Below, piece by piece: positions 34,214 through 43,220 of a stretch of DNA of 64,000 nt. The DNA is from Grimontia kaedaensis (GTDB lineage: Bacteria; Pseudomonadota; Gammaproteobacteria; Enterobacterales; Vibrionaceae), in contig NZ_CP082275.1 of NCBI RefSeq assembly GCF_023746615.1, positions 1,054,001 through 1,118,000 of the forward strand, read 5' to 3'. A model generated the notes under the pieces. That model was not told the DNA's origin. It saw nothing but the letters and a program-made list of their open reading frames with translations, and searched no databases. Positions within the stretch are counted from its first letter, which is position 1. Every line of letters starts with the position of its first letter. A program made the position numbers and the translations under genes.

Positions 34214-35509
34214 TTATTTTTTGTTATTGAGTTTTTCAACACGAAGGGTCACGGCGTTTCTGTGCGCATCCAGACCTTCAGCATTGGCCATCGCAACGAC
34301 AGTAGGGGCCAAGGCTTGCAAGCCATCAGATGACAACTCTTGCACTGTCATGCGCTTGCTGAAATCGGCAAGGCCAAGGCTTGAGTAGGTGCGCGTATAG
34401 CCGTAAGTTGGCAGCACATGGTTGGTGCCAGATGCGTAATCGCCGACAGATTCCGGTGACCATGCACCCAGGAAAATCGAGCCTGCGTTATCCAGCAGTG
34501 GCAGCAATTCACGTGGGTTCTTGGTTTGGACAATCAAGTGCTCAGGGCCGTAGTTGTTTGAAATCGCAACACACTGGGTCAGACTGTCTGCAATGATGAT
34601 GATGCTAGACCCCAGTGCCTGGCTAGCGATGTCAGCGCGGCTAAGTACCTTGAGTTGAGCTTTGACGGCGTCAGCCACTTTCTCTGCCAGCACAGGCGAC
34701 GGAGTGACAAGCACAACCTGAGAATCAGGGCCGTGTTCAGCCTGACTCAGCAAATCAGCGGCAACGAAATCTGCATCAGCGTCTTCATCCGCAATCACCA
34801 GCACTTCAGAAGGGCCTGCTGGCATATCAATCGCAGCACCTTGGTGATCATTGCTGACCTGACGTTTGGCTTCGGTCACGAAGGCGTTACCCGGGCCAAA
34901 AATCTTATCAACCTTGCTTACCGTTTCAGTGCCGTAAGCCATGGCTGCAACTGCCTGTGCGCCACCGAGGTTGTAGACTTCGTCAATGCCACAAAGCTTG
35001 GCAACATAAAGAATTTCATCAGCGATTGGTGGCGGTGAACATAGCACCACTTTACGGCAGCCGGCGATTTGAGAAGGCACACCCAGCATCAATACGGTTG
35101 ATGGCAGCGGCGCGCTGCCACCCGGAATGTAAAGACCAACGCGGTTAATCGGGCGGGTTACCAGCTCACACACCACCCCCGGCATAGTTTCTACCGTCAG
35201 TGGCCCTGCTTTTTGCGCTTTGTGGAAGCAAGCGATGTTGTCATAAGCCTGTTTGAGTGCTGTTTTGATTTCCTCGCCCAGACGAGCTTCCGCCGCATCG
35301 ATTTCATTTTGTGAAACCTGAATATTCTCAGGTACCACTTTATCGAATTTCTCTGTCAGTGCTTTCAGCGCAGCATCACCGCCAGTGCGGACTTGTTTGA
35401 TCACGCCTTCAACGGCTTCAGTGATTGATGCACTTTCAGAGATAGCAGGGCGCTCTAGCGCTTTTGCCTGCTGTGTATCACTGAGGGATTTCCAAACCAC
35501 TGTTTTCAT
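34214..35509 (-). CDS. hisD: Histidinol dehydrogenase
   Basis: A zinc enzyme for the last two oxidations, histidinol to histidine. The 431 residues carry GLYIPGGSAPLPSTVLMLGVP, the signature region FVTEAKRQVSNDHQGAAIDMPAGPSEVLVIAD, the active-site Glu/His in GPEHLIV, and GTNHVLPT. Four bases from hisG to hisD. Confidence 0.97.
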   Translation of the reverse strand: MKTVVWKSLSDTQQAKALERPAISESASITEAVEGVIKQVRTGGDAALKALTEKFDKVVPENIQVSQNEIDAAEARLGEEIKTALKQAYDNIACFHKAQKAGPLTVETMPGVVCELVTRPINRVGLYIPGGSAPLPSTVLMLGVPSQIAGCRKVVLCSPPPIADEILYVAKLCGIDEVYNLGGAQAVAAMAYGTETVSKVDKIFGPGNAFVTEAKRQVSNDHQGAAIDMPAGPSEVLVIADEDADADFVAADLLSQAEHGPDSQVVLVTPSPVLAEKVADAVKAQLKVLSRADIASQALGSSIIIIADSLTQCVAISNNYGPEHLIVQTKNPRELLPLLDNAGSIFLGAWSPESVGDYASGTNHVLPTYGYTRTYSSLGLADFSKRMTVQELSSDGLQALAPTVVAMANAEGLDAHRNAVTLRVEKLNNKK

Positions 35510-35512
35510 GGC

Positions 35513-36409
35513 TTACTCCATCATCTTCTCGATTGGCAGCACCAGAATGGAGCTCGCACCCAAGGCCTTCAGTTTCTCCATGGTTTCCCAGAACAGGTTC
35601 TCGGTACTAACCAAGTGAACAGCAACACGCTGTTTGTCGTGTGCAAGAGGCAGGATAGTTGGGTCTTCTGCGCCTGGCAGCAATTCAACCACTTGCTCCA
35701 AGGTTTCGCTAGGCGCGTGAAGCATGATGTATTTTGATTCTTTAGCTTGGATAACGCCTTTGATACGGGTCAGCAGGCGTTCAATCAGTGCAGTTTTGTC
35801 TGCATCGAACTCACCCATGCGCTGAATAAGTACCGCTTTAGAGCGGAAGATAACTTCTGCTTCTTTCAGGCCGTTAGCTTCAAGCGTTGCACCTGTAGAA
35901 ACCAAATCACAAATAGCATCCGCAAGACCGGCGCGCGGTGCGACTTCAACAGAACCGTTCAACATACATGTGCTGAATTTAACGTCTTGTTTGTCGAGGT
36001 AATCTTTGAGGATATTTGGATAAGTCGTGGCAATACGCTTGCCAGCCAAATCCTGTGGACCGTTATAAGTTTTGTCTTTATCGATAGCCACAGACAGGCG
36101 GCAGCCACCAAAGTCGAGACGACGAAGCTTCACGTACTCGTTTGGCTCGCCCAGTGCAACACGCTCTAAACGTACTTCTTCGAGTTCGTTTTCGCCGATA
36201 ACACCTAAATCAACCACACCATCCATGATGAGGCCTGGGATATCGTCGTCACGTACCAGCAACAAATCGATTGGCATATTCTCGGCGTGAACTATCAGAC
36301 GGTCGCCGGAAAAGTTAATTTTTACACCGCAGCGCTTGAGCAGTTCGTGACACTCTTTCGCAAGGCGGCCTTTTTTCTGAATGGCAATTCTTAGACGTTC
36401 TGTTTGCAT
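35513..36409 (-). CDS. hisG: ATP phosphoribosyltransferase, long form
   Basis: The first, feedback-inhibited step: ATP plus PRPP. The 298-aa long form has the C-terminal regulatory ACT-like domain (about 225-298), so it needs no HisZ. The PRPP loop is seen as DLVSTGATLEANGL. First structural gene after the leader and attenuator. Confidence 0.97.
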   Translation of the reverse strand: MQTERLRIAIQKKGRLAKECHELLKRCGVKINFSGDRLIVHAENMPIDLLLVRDDDIPGLIMDGVVDLGVIGENELEEVRLERVALGEPNEYVKLRRLDFGGCRLSVAIDKDKTYNGPQDLAGKRIATTYPNILKDYLDKQDVKFSTCMLNGSVEVAPRAGLADAICDLVSTGATLEANGLKEAEVIFRSKAVLIQRMGEFDADKTALIERLLTRIKGVIQAKESKYIMLHAPSETLEQVVELLPGAEDPTILPLAHDKQRVAVHLVSTENLFWETMEKLKALGASSILVLPIEKMME

Positions 36410-36490
36410 GATCTATTCCCTGTATCTTTTTCGCTATGACGACTTCCCGTTTCCTTAAAGTGTCATCGCAATTTTTTGAATCCTAAAAGT

Positions 36491-36520
36491 AAAAACCCCC
36501 GGAAGGTTCGCTTCCGGGGG
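36491..36520 (-). terminator. his operon attenuator
   Basis: A perfect 10-bp stem, CCCCCGGAAG/CTTCCGGGGG (36496-36505 with 36511-36520), followed on the reverse strand by TTTTT. It lies between hisL and hisG, with no other gene between, so it is the transcription attenuator. Confidence 0.92.
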
Positions 36521-36601
36521 TCTGAATCTTGTGTTCGCTTTGATGACCGGTGGAAGAACCTTACTCCTTGTCTTCCAGTCGAAACCACATCTCCCGAAAG
36601 A

Positions 36602-36634
36602 CTAGTCAGGATGATGATGGTGATGAATGGTCAT
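36602..36634 (-). CDS. hisL: his operon leader peptide
   Basis: Ten residues, MTIHHHHHPD, with five His codons in a row. This is the classical His-tRNA sensor: ribosome stalling at the His run prevents the attenuator hairpin about 80 bases downstream. E. coli HisL has seven His and ends in the same HPD. Found by eye; it is far below usual gene-calling length. Confidence 0.95.
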   Translation of the reverse strand: MTIHHHHHPD

Positions 36635-36905
36635 GAGCGATTTTTGCATATTTTTCTTCTCTTAGTGCTGTAACGATTTAACGTTTGCTTGGCATCAACA
36701 CTAACAAACTCTTTAAATATTGCAACAAGAAATTTGCGTGTTTAGAGAATTCGGTACTGGTTAAATACTAAACGTCCAAAAAAGAAGAAGTAATGAATGA
36801 CAAGGGTAGAGTAGAACCGAGAAACTTTGTCGCATCTATTATCAAAAATACCGGAGATGAGGCTATTTGATTTCTTACTGGGTAAGATGTGCTATTGCGA
36901 AGGTG
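36635..36905. other. Non-coding region before hisL
   Basis: AT-rich, 271 bases. It should hold the his promoter (reverse strand). I could not pick a clear -35/-10 pair. Confidence 0.4.
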
Positions 36906-37091
36906 TTACACGTAAATATCTAACAATCCATCACTTTTCTTGTTTTCGCCCTTCGCATGATCATTTTCCTGCTTTTCGTCATACTGTTTTTGACGTGCAT
37001 GCTTTTGCTGCTGCTGTTTAGTTTTGTCCTGTTTAACGACATTATTCACTTTTTGGGGCGAATAGTCGGAGATATTGGGGAACCAAGTCAT
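36906..37091 (-). CDS. Small highly charged Q/K-rich protein (61 aa), unknown
   Basis: I do not recognise it. The start is supported by a strong AAGGAG with a seven-base spacer and a TATATA box-like stretch about 30 bases further up. Residues 1-20 are ordinary (MTWFPNISDYSPQKVNNVVK); 20-52 are almost all K, Q, E, D, N, H and R. That suggests a disordered or nucleic-acid- or metal-binding tail. It lies alone between ychJ and hisL, in the same direction as both. Low complexity makes a spurious ORF possible. Confidence 0.5.
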   Translation of the reverse strand: MTWFPNISDYSPQKVNNVVKQDKTKQQQQKHARQKQYDEKQENDHAKGENKKSDGLLDIYV

Positions 37092-37153
37092 ATTACTGCT
37101 CCTTGATCGTTCCCCCTTTATATAGGCTCAGTGCTTAAAAGCTTGATGGTTTT

Positions 37154-37630
37154 TTAACCACAGCACTTCTTGTGTTTTTTACCGCTACCGCATGGGCAGG
37201 GATCATTACGCCCAACTTTCTCAGCCTTCGGGTATTCACCGTCGATGTAATACCAAAGTGTCTCACCGTCCTTTACTTCTGTGACGAAGCGAGATTTCTC
37301 GTGCAGGCAATATTGCTTATTAGCGTCTTTGTAATGGGCTTTGAATTCAACGAAACCTTGTTTTCCGCCCGGATCAACTGAGCTTGATAGTACTTCCAGC
37401 ATCAACCATTCGCTGTTAACCGAATCAGCGATTGCGGCACGATGTTGCTCCGCGCCACAAGAGGGATGATAGGTTTTCACTACATAATCAACCAGGCCCT
37501 TTACGTGTGCAGAATAGCGAGAACGCATCAGCTTTTCTGGATGGTCGGCATTGGCGTGATTTTGATGAATGGACTCACAGCATTCGCTGTAAGGTTTTTG
37601 GCTGCCACAAGGGCACAGCGCTGTCGTCAT
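37154..37630 (-). CDS. ychJ: YchJ-family protein with two SEC-C motifs
   Basis: A 158-aa UPF0225 protein. SEC-C zinc motifs lie at both ends: CPCGSQKPYSECC (6-18) and DPCPCGSGKKHKKCC at the C-terminus, with an NTF2-like centre (LMRSRYSAHVKGLVDYVVKTYHPSC). The frame is open to 37807, but only from ATG 37630 does it match YchJ (E. coli MSQLCPCGS). Role unknown; SEC-C motifs in SecA bind zinc and ribosomes. Confidence 0.88.
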   Translation of the reverse strand: MTTALCPCGSQKPYSECCESIHQNHANADHPEKLMRSRYSAHVKGLVDYVVKTYHPSCGAEQHRAAIADSVNSEWLMLEVLSSSVDPGGKQGFVEFKAHYKDANKQYCLHEKSRFVTEVKDGETLWYYIDGEYPKAEKVGRNDPCPCGSGKKHKKCCG

Positions 37631-37745
37631 AGCTCGAAACCGCGTTGAATAAATAACGGCGGTATTGTCCAAGTGAGCGTGGAGTGAGTCAAGGTGAAGT
37701 GCCGACCCAGACCGTGATAAAAACGGTCTGGGGAAAGGCGAGAAA

Positions 37746-39155
37746 TCAGAAGGCGTGCAAGTACCAATCGTATTCGAGCGCAGTAACGTGCTGCTCAAAC
37801 TCTTCAAGCTCTTTTTCTTTGCAGGTGACGAATACGTCTACAAAGTCGGTGCCGAGGGACTGTCGCATTGCATTAGACGCTGAAAGTTCACGCAATGCAT
37901 CCCGAAGGTTGGTTGGCAGTGGCTCGTTATCCAAGTCGTAAGCATTACCAACCACAGGCTCTGAAGGTTCAATTTTGTTGTCAATGCCATACATGATGGA
38001 TGCCAGTAAAGCTGCCATCATCAGGTAAGGGTTGGCATCTGTACCTGCCACACGGTGTTCGATGCGCGTCGCAGCAGGAATATCGCCCGGAATACGAAGG
38101 GCCGTGGTGCGATTTTCGATACCCCAAGTTGCAGCATTCGGTACGTAAAAATCTGGTGCAAAACGGCGGTATGAGTTGATGTTTGGACACATGATTGCCA
38201 AGTACTGTGGCATCAGCGCTAACATACCGCCAAGCGCATGGCGGAGCATATCTGTCATTTCACCTTCGGCTTGTGGCTCGAACACATTATTGCCATCGTC
38301 ATCGAGAAGGCTGATATGAAGGTGCATGCCGTTGCCTGCCTGATCTGCATAGGGCTTGGCCATAAAGGTGGTATCGAGGTCATTGTCATGGGCGACTTGC
38401 TTGATAACACGTTTGAGTAGGATGGAATGATCACACGCAGCGAGTGCATCATCCGTGTGCTTGAGGTTAATTTCAAACTGGCCGGGCGCAGATTCTGCAA
38501 CAATGGTATCGGCGGGCAAGCCTTGTTCGCGCGCGGCTTCGATGATTTGGGTAAGAAGCTCTGCGTATTCATCCAGTTCATCGAGCGAGTACACCTGAGT
38601 ATTTTCAGGTCGCTTGCCAGTGATCGGCGAAACGGGAGGAAGAGGAGCGTTGCCGGGCGCCTTGCTGTCAATCAGGTAGAATTCGAGCTCATAGGCTGAA
38701 ACGGGCGTCAGTCCACGGGCTTTAAACTGGCGGACAATGCGGCGTAAGATCATTCGCGGGTCAGCGAAAAGTGGCGTTTCCTTGTCTTCATACATTTCCA
38801 GCATCAACTGGGCGATGGGCCTTTTTTGCCAAGGCTGGCGGGTGAGTGAGCCTGCTACCGGGTAACAAATCGCATCAGACTCGCCGATTTCAAGCCCTAA
38901 TCCAGTTTCTTCAACAGGAGTGCCTTTGATATTCATGCCGTAAATGGAAATTGGCAGAGCAATCCCCTGCTCGTAGGCTTTCTGTAGCTTGTCCTTCTCT
39001 ACACGCTTGCCACGCACGATGCCGTTCATGTCGAGTAAGAGCAAATCAACAAACTCGATATCCGGATTCTGCTCAAGGAATTCAATGGCCTCTTTCGCAT
39101 CCGGTAACTGTGCATCTTCAGGTGTAAACATTTCCCTGTCTGTTTGATATCGCAT
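37746..39155 (-). CDS. puuA: Gamma-glutamylputrescine synthetase (glutamine synthetase family), copy 1
   Basis: ATP-dependent joining of glutamate to putrescine (or another amine), the first step of the Puu pathway. The 469 residues have the GS beta-grasp N-terminal domain (VDLLLLDMNGIVRGKRV) and the catalytic domain with ELEFYL, MHLHISL, NINSYRRFAPDFYVP and ENRTTALRIPG. It is closer in motifs to PuuA than to GlnA: there is no adenylylation Tyr region of GlnA. Transcribed away from puuD with a 313-base shared promoter region; the start follows AGGTAGGTG. Confidence 0.85.
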   Translation of the reverse strand: MRYQTDREMFTPEDAQLPDAKEAIEFLEQNPDIEFVDLLLLDMNGIVRGKRVEKDKLQKAYEQGIALPISIYGMNIKGTPVEETGLGLEIGESDAICYPVAGSLTRQPWQKRPIAQLMLEMYEDKETPLFADPRMILRRIVRQFKARGLTPVSAYELEFYLIDSKAPGNAPLPPVSPITGKRPENTQVYSLDELDEYAELLTQIIEAAREQGLPADTIVAESAPGQFEINLKHTDDALAACDHSILLKRVIKQVAHDNDLDTTFMAKPYADQAGNGMHLHISLLDDDGNNVFEPQAEGEMTDMLRHALGGMLALMPQYLAIMCPNINSYRRFAPDFYVPNAATWGIENRTTALRIPGDIPAATRIEHRVAGTDANPYLMMAALLASIMYGIDNKIEPSEPVVGNAYDLDNEPLPTNLRDALRELSASNAMRQSLGTDFVDVFVTCKEKELEEFEQHVTALEYDWYLHAF

Positions 39156-39468
39156 GAAACACCTACCTGAGTGTAAATTATATCAATCACCTCGTTGTGT
39201 AGTTCTGAGTGAATAGTAAAGGATTGATTATGTCAACAGCGCTCCACTTCACAAAACCTCAGTTTTTACTTCAAATCAATACGATAAGCCTCGTAAGAAC
39301 ATAAGGTTATCGATGTTAAGAAAATGATGAATAAATAGATAGAAATTGTTGTGTGCGTCACTTGCGTAATTTATTTTTAACGTGTAGCGTGAAAAAAAAC
39401 GAACGCATAGCATACTGATAGTAAGCAGTGATTTGCTTTGAGACTCGGCCGGAAATGCAGAGGAAGAT
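39156..39468. promoter_or_regulatory. Divergent promoter region between puuA copy 1 and puuD
   Basis: 313 AT-rich bases with no gene. Contains TGTAAATTATATCAA (39172-39186, 10 of 15 to the reverse PuuR box), GAAAAAAAACGAACG (39391-39405, 10 of 15) and the small palindrome TTGATTATGTCAA (about 39223-39235). Likely holds both promoters and PuuR sites; the matches are weak. Confidence 0.4.
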
Positions 39469-40248
39469 ATGGAATATTCAACTATCCCAATGATTGGTGT
39501 GACAGGGTGTACCTCTCAGCTGGGTCTGCATCCTTTCCATATTGCTGGCGATAAGTACGTCAGAAGCGTCACCGACGCCATGGGTGCATGCCCAATGGTC
39601 ATTCCTGCATTAGGCCAAGACTTACCGATGAAGCGCATGCTGACATCATTGGACGGCATTTTGTTTACTGGCTCTCCATCAAACATTGAACCACACCATT
39701 ATCAGGGAGCAGCGAGCGAAGAAGGCACTGAGCACGACCCCGCCCGTGATGCGACTACTCTGCCACTTCTCGCTCTTGCAATTGAATTGGGTGTGCCTGT
39801 ACTTGCTATATGCCGTGGTTTTCAGGAACTCAATGTCGCCATGGGTGGCACCCTGCATCAAAAGCTTCATGAGGTGGGCGGATATATCGAACACCGCGAA
39901 GACAAAACGGCTTCCGTTGATATCCAATACGGCATTTCTCACACCATTAACATCGAACCTGGGGGGCTTCTCTACGAGGCTTGGGGTCGCACTTCTGCTG
40001 ACGTGAACTCTGTCCATACCCAGGGCATCGACAGACTAGGCAAAGGACTGCGACCAGAAGCATACGCCCCGGACGGACTGATAGAGGCTGTCTCTGTCAT
40101 CGATGCAAAAAATTTCGCCTTAGGTGTTCAGTGGCATCCTGAGTGGAAGGTCACGAAAAATCCTTTTTATTCAGCTATCTTCGATATGTTTGGGGAAGCC
40201 TGCCGAATAAGGGCGAATCAGCGTGAGAAAGAATATGGACAAGCTTAA
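39469..40248 (+). CDS. puuD: Gamma-glutamyl-GABA hydrolase
   Basis: Class I glutamine amidotransferase-like peptidase C26 that releases GABA and glutamate. The 259 residues start TIPMIGVTGC, with nucleophile Cys115 in LAICRGFQELNVAMGG and the His/Glu dyad in GVQWHPEW. In Pseudomonas the equivalent is SpuA. The start ATG follows AGAGGAAG. First gene of a forward run that reaches puuB at 48.6 kb. Confidence 0.92.
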   Translation: MEYSTIPMIGVTGCTSQLGLHPFHIAGDKYVRSVTDAMGACPMVIPALGQDLPMKRMLTSLDGILFTGSPSNIEPHHYQGAASEEGTEHDPARDATTLPLLALAIELGVPVLAICRGFQELNVAMGGTLHQKLHEVGGYIEHREDKTASVDIQYGISHTINIEPGGLLYEAWGRTSADVNSVHTQGIDRLGKGLRPEAYAPDGLIEAVSVIDAKNFALGVQWHPEWKVTKNPFYSAIFDMFGEACRIRANQREKEYGQA

Positions 40249-41581
40249 GAAGTGGTTGAAAGAAAACGAGATTACGGAAGTTGAGTGCGTTGTCAGCGAC
40301 TTATCAGGCATCGCGCGCGGGAAGATTGCACCAGTCGATAAGTTCATTAATGAAGGTGAAATGCGTCTTCCGGAGAGTGTTTTGTTGCAAACTGTGACGG
40401 GTGACTATGTAGATGATGATATCTACTACGCGTTGCTTGATGAAGCAGATATCGATTTTATCTGTAAGCCTGACGAAGACGCGGTCTACCTCCTGCCATG
40501 GACGGTCGAGAAAACCGCGCAGATCATTCACGACACCTTCGACAAGATGGGTAACCCCATTGAGCTGACACCACGCAATGTATTGAAAAAAGTGCTGAAG
40601 CTCTACGAAGAGAAAAACTGGAAGCCGGTTGTCGCACCGGAAATGGAGTTTTACCTGACAGCACGTTGCGAGGATCCAGACTTACCTCTTGAGCCGCCGA
40701 TTGGCCGTTCTGGTCGCATGGAAACTGGGCGTCAGTCCTTTTCGATTGATGCAGCAAACGAATTCGACCCGCTGTTCGAAGACATGTACGAATGGTGTGA
40801 AACGCAAGGACTTGCTATTGATACCTTGATCCATGAAGAGGGTGTTGCGCAGATGGAAATCAATTTCCGTCATGGTGATCCTCTGATATTGGCTGATCAG
40901 GTGTTCCTGTTTAAACGCACGCTGCGTGAAGCCGCGCTCAAGCATCAGGTTGTCGCGACCTTTATGTCTAAGCCTATTACTGATGAACCAGGCAGTGCGA
41001 TGCACCTGCACCAAAGCATTGTTGACGCTAAAACAGGTAAGAACGTTTTTACCAATGAAGATGGTACCAGTTCTTCTTTATTTTACGGACATATCGCTGG
41101 CCTTCAGCAGTTTATTCCTGAAATGCTGCCAATGTTTGCCCCGAACGTGAATTCATTTCGCCGATTCCTGCCTGATACCTCAGCACCGGTAAATGTGGAG
41201 TGGGGCGAAGAAAACCGTACTTGTGGTCTTCGTGTGCCGAGCTGTTCACCACAGGCACGCCGAGTAGAAAACCGACTACCAGGCGCGGATGCCAATAGTT
41301 ATCTTGCTATTGCAGCAAGTCTGTTGTGTGGCTACATCGGTATGGTTCGCGATCTGAAACCAACGCCGCCAGCACAGGGACGTGGTTACGAAATCAGAAG
41401 CCCAATACTGCCTTACACACTAGAAGCAGCACTGGAGATGATGGAAAACTGCGATGAGGTAGCGGAGTACCTTGGTGAGTCCTTTGCCCGCGGATATATC
41501 GCCGTGAAACGTAAAGAGCAAGAGAACTTCAAACGCGTGATCAGTTCTTGGGAGCGAGAGTTCCTGTTGCTGACTGTGTAA
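40235..41581 (+). CDS. puuA: Gamma-glutamylpolyamine synthetase (glutamine synthetase family), copy 2
   Basis: A second GS-like ligase, 448 aa from ATG 40235 (a GTG at 40223 is possible), overlapping the end of puuD by 14 bases. Motifs: VVSDLSGIARGKI, APEMEFYL, MHLHQSI, NVNSFRRF and ENRTCGLRVPS. By position it equals SpuB of the Pseudomonas spuABC operon. It differs widely from copy 1, so the two may favour different polyamines (for example putrescine against cadaverine or diaminopropane); this is inference. Confidence 0.87.
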   Translation: MDKLKKWLKENEITEVECVVSDLSGIARGKIAPVDKFINEGEMRLPESVLLQTVTGDYVDDDIYYALLDEADIDFICKPDEDAVYLLPWTVEKTAQIIHDTFDKMGNPIELTPRNVLKKVLKLYEEKNWKPVVAPEMEFYLTARCEDPDLPLEPPIGRSGRMETGRQSFSIDAANEFDPLFEDMYEWCETQGLAIDTLIHEEGVAQMEINFRHGDPLILADQVFLFKRTLREAALKHQVVATFMSKPITDEPGSAMHLHQSIVDAKTGKNVFTNEDGTSSSLFYGHIAGLQQFIPEMLPMFAPNVNSFRRFLPDTSAPVNVEWGEENRTCGLRVPSCSPQARRVENRLPGADANSYLAIAASLLCGYIGMVRDLKPTPPAQGRGYEIRSPILPYTLEAALEMMENCDEVAEYLGESFARGYIAVKRKEQENFKRVISSWEREFLLLTV

Positions 41582-41676
41582 TGTGAAGGCGGTCAGACTC
41601 GTTTAGTCATTGTTTTACAAGGGAGACAACCAAGACGGTTGCCAATGTTTCAAACTTCAAGGATGTGGAGGTCAGA

Positions 41677-43065
41677 ATGACACACGTCGTGCAACACCCA
41701 GATACCCAAACGCTGCAAGCTTTGGACAACGCCCATTATCTTCATCCATTCAGCGACCATAAAGCGCTAAGGGAAAAGGGAGCGCGCATGATTGTTCGTG
41801 CGCAAGGCGTATACATTTGGGACAGTGACGGCAACCGTATTCTTGATGGTATGGCAGGGCTTTGGTGTACCAATATTGGTTATGGCGAAAAGCGTCTTGC
41901 AGATGCAGCTCACCGCCAAATGCTAGAGCTCCCTTATTACAACAGCTTTTTCCAGTGTGCCCATCCGCCCGTGGTCGAGTTGGCAAAAGAGATTGCTGAT
42001 CTCGCACCGGATCATATGAATCAAGTGTTCTTCGCCGGCTCAGGCTCTGAATCCAACGACACGGTCCTGCGTATGGTTCGCCACTATTGGACACTGAAAG
42101 GTCAGCCGGAAAAGTTCACTATCATTGGTCGTCATAACGGTTACCACGGTTCCACGGTTGCAGGAGCAAGCTTGGGCGGCATGAAAGCCATGCATAAACA
42201 GGGTGGCCTTCCCATTCCTGGCATTCACCATATTCCCCAGCCTTATTGGTTTGGTGAAGGGGGCGAACTGACTCCGGAAGAATTTGGTGTAAAAGCCGCA
42301 CGGGAACTGGAAAAAGCGATTCTGGAAATTGGTGAAGACAAGGTTGCAGCGTTTATCGCTGAGCCCGTTCAAGGTGCTGGTGGAGTCGTCATTCCGCCTT
42401 CGACATATTGGCCAGAAATCAATCGTATTCTGGCGAAGTACGACATCCTGATGATTGCGGATGAGGTTATATGTGGTTTTGGCCGTACCGGTGAATGGTT
42501 TGGCAGCCAGACGTTCGATATCAAACCGGACTTTATGCCAATAGCGAAGGGCATGACTTCCGGCTACATCCCTATGGGGGGTGTGATTGTCAGCGACCGC
42601 GTTGCCAACGCTTTTGAAGAGAAAGGCGGTGATTTTAACCACGGCTATACCTATTCCGGTCATCCGGTAGCAGCAGCGGTTGCGCTGGAAAATCTTAAAG
42701 TGATGAAAGAGAAAAATCTGGTTCAGTATGTAAAGGAAGATATTGGGCCTTACTTGCAATCCCAATGGCAAAAGCTGGCTGAGCATCCCCTGGTGGGTGA
42801 AGCGCGAGGTGTCGGGCTGGTAGCGGCGATTGAGCTGGTACAAAACAAAGCAACCCGAAAACGCTTCGATGAGGAAGTTGGTATTGGCGAAGTATGCCGT
42901 GATATCAGCGTAGAAAATGGCCTTGTGATGCGTGCCTGTGGTGACACCATGATTATCAGCCCGCCTTTAGTTATTACCCGTGCTGAGGTGGACGAACTGA
43001 TTCACAAAGCCAAACTGGCATTGGATTTAACGCTGCAGGAACTCGAGGATAAGGGTGTGCTTTAG
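41677..43065 (+). CDS. spuC: Polyamine:pyruvate aminotransferase (SpuC-like, class III)
   Basis: Transfers an amino group from putrescine or a similar diamine to pyruvate. I start at ATG 41677, five bases after GGAGG (462 aa); GTG 41665 is upstream in frame. Motifs: FAGSGSESNDTVLRM, RHNGYHGST, DEVICGFGRTG and the PLP Lys in PIAKGMTSGYIPMGG. The order puuD-puuA-spuC followed by pot genes matches the Pseudomonas spuABCDEFGH operon. Confidence 0.88.
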   Translation: MTHVVQHPDTQTLQALDNAHYLHPFSDHKALREKGARMIVRAQGVYIWDSDGNRILDGMAGLWCTNIGYGEKRLADAAHRQMLELPYYNSFFQCAHPPVVELAKEIADLAPDHMNQVFFAGSGSESNDTVLRMVRHYWTLKGQPEKFTIIGRHNGYHGSTVAGASLGGMKAMHKQGGLPIPGIHHIPQPYWFGEGGELTPEEFGVKAARELEKAILEIGEDKVAAFIAEPVQGAGGVVIPPSTYWPEINRILAKYDILMIADEVICGFGRTGEWFGSQTFDIKPDFMPIAKGMTSGYIPMGGVIVSDRVANAFEEKGGDFNHGYTYSGHPVAAAVALENLKVMKEKNLVQYVKEDIGPYLQSQWQKLAEHPLVGEARGVGLVAAIELVQNKATRKRFDEEVGIGEVCRDISVENGLVMRACGDTMIISPPLVITRAEVDELIHKAKLALDLTLQELEDKGVL

Positions 43066-43220
43066 CCCAACAAGTATTGAATTCTGTCGGCAGCAAAGGT
43101 CAATAGATTCTGGTGCCGGCAAACCATCAAAACTAGAGCTAAAGAGCAAAAGTTCGGCTCTGGTTTGGACATTGGAATGTAGTAACGCGCTCGATGGGAT
43201 TCGAGCCAAAAGGAGAAAAC

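Noticed and set aside
37706..37732. Hairpin CCCAGACCGT/ACGGTCTGGG between puuA copy 1 and ychJ as a terminator
   Set aside because: The stem is good but neither strand has a following U-tract, so I did not list it as a rho-independent terminator.
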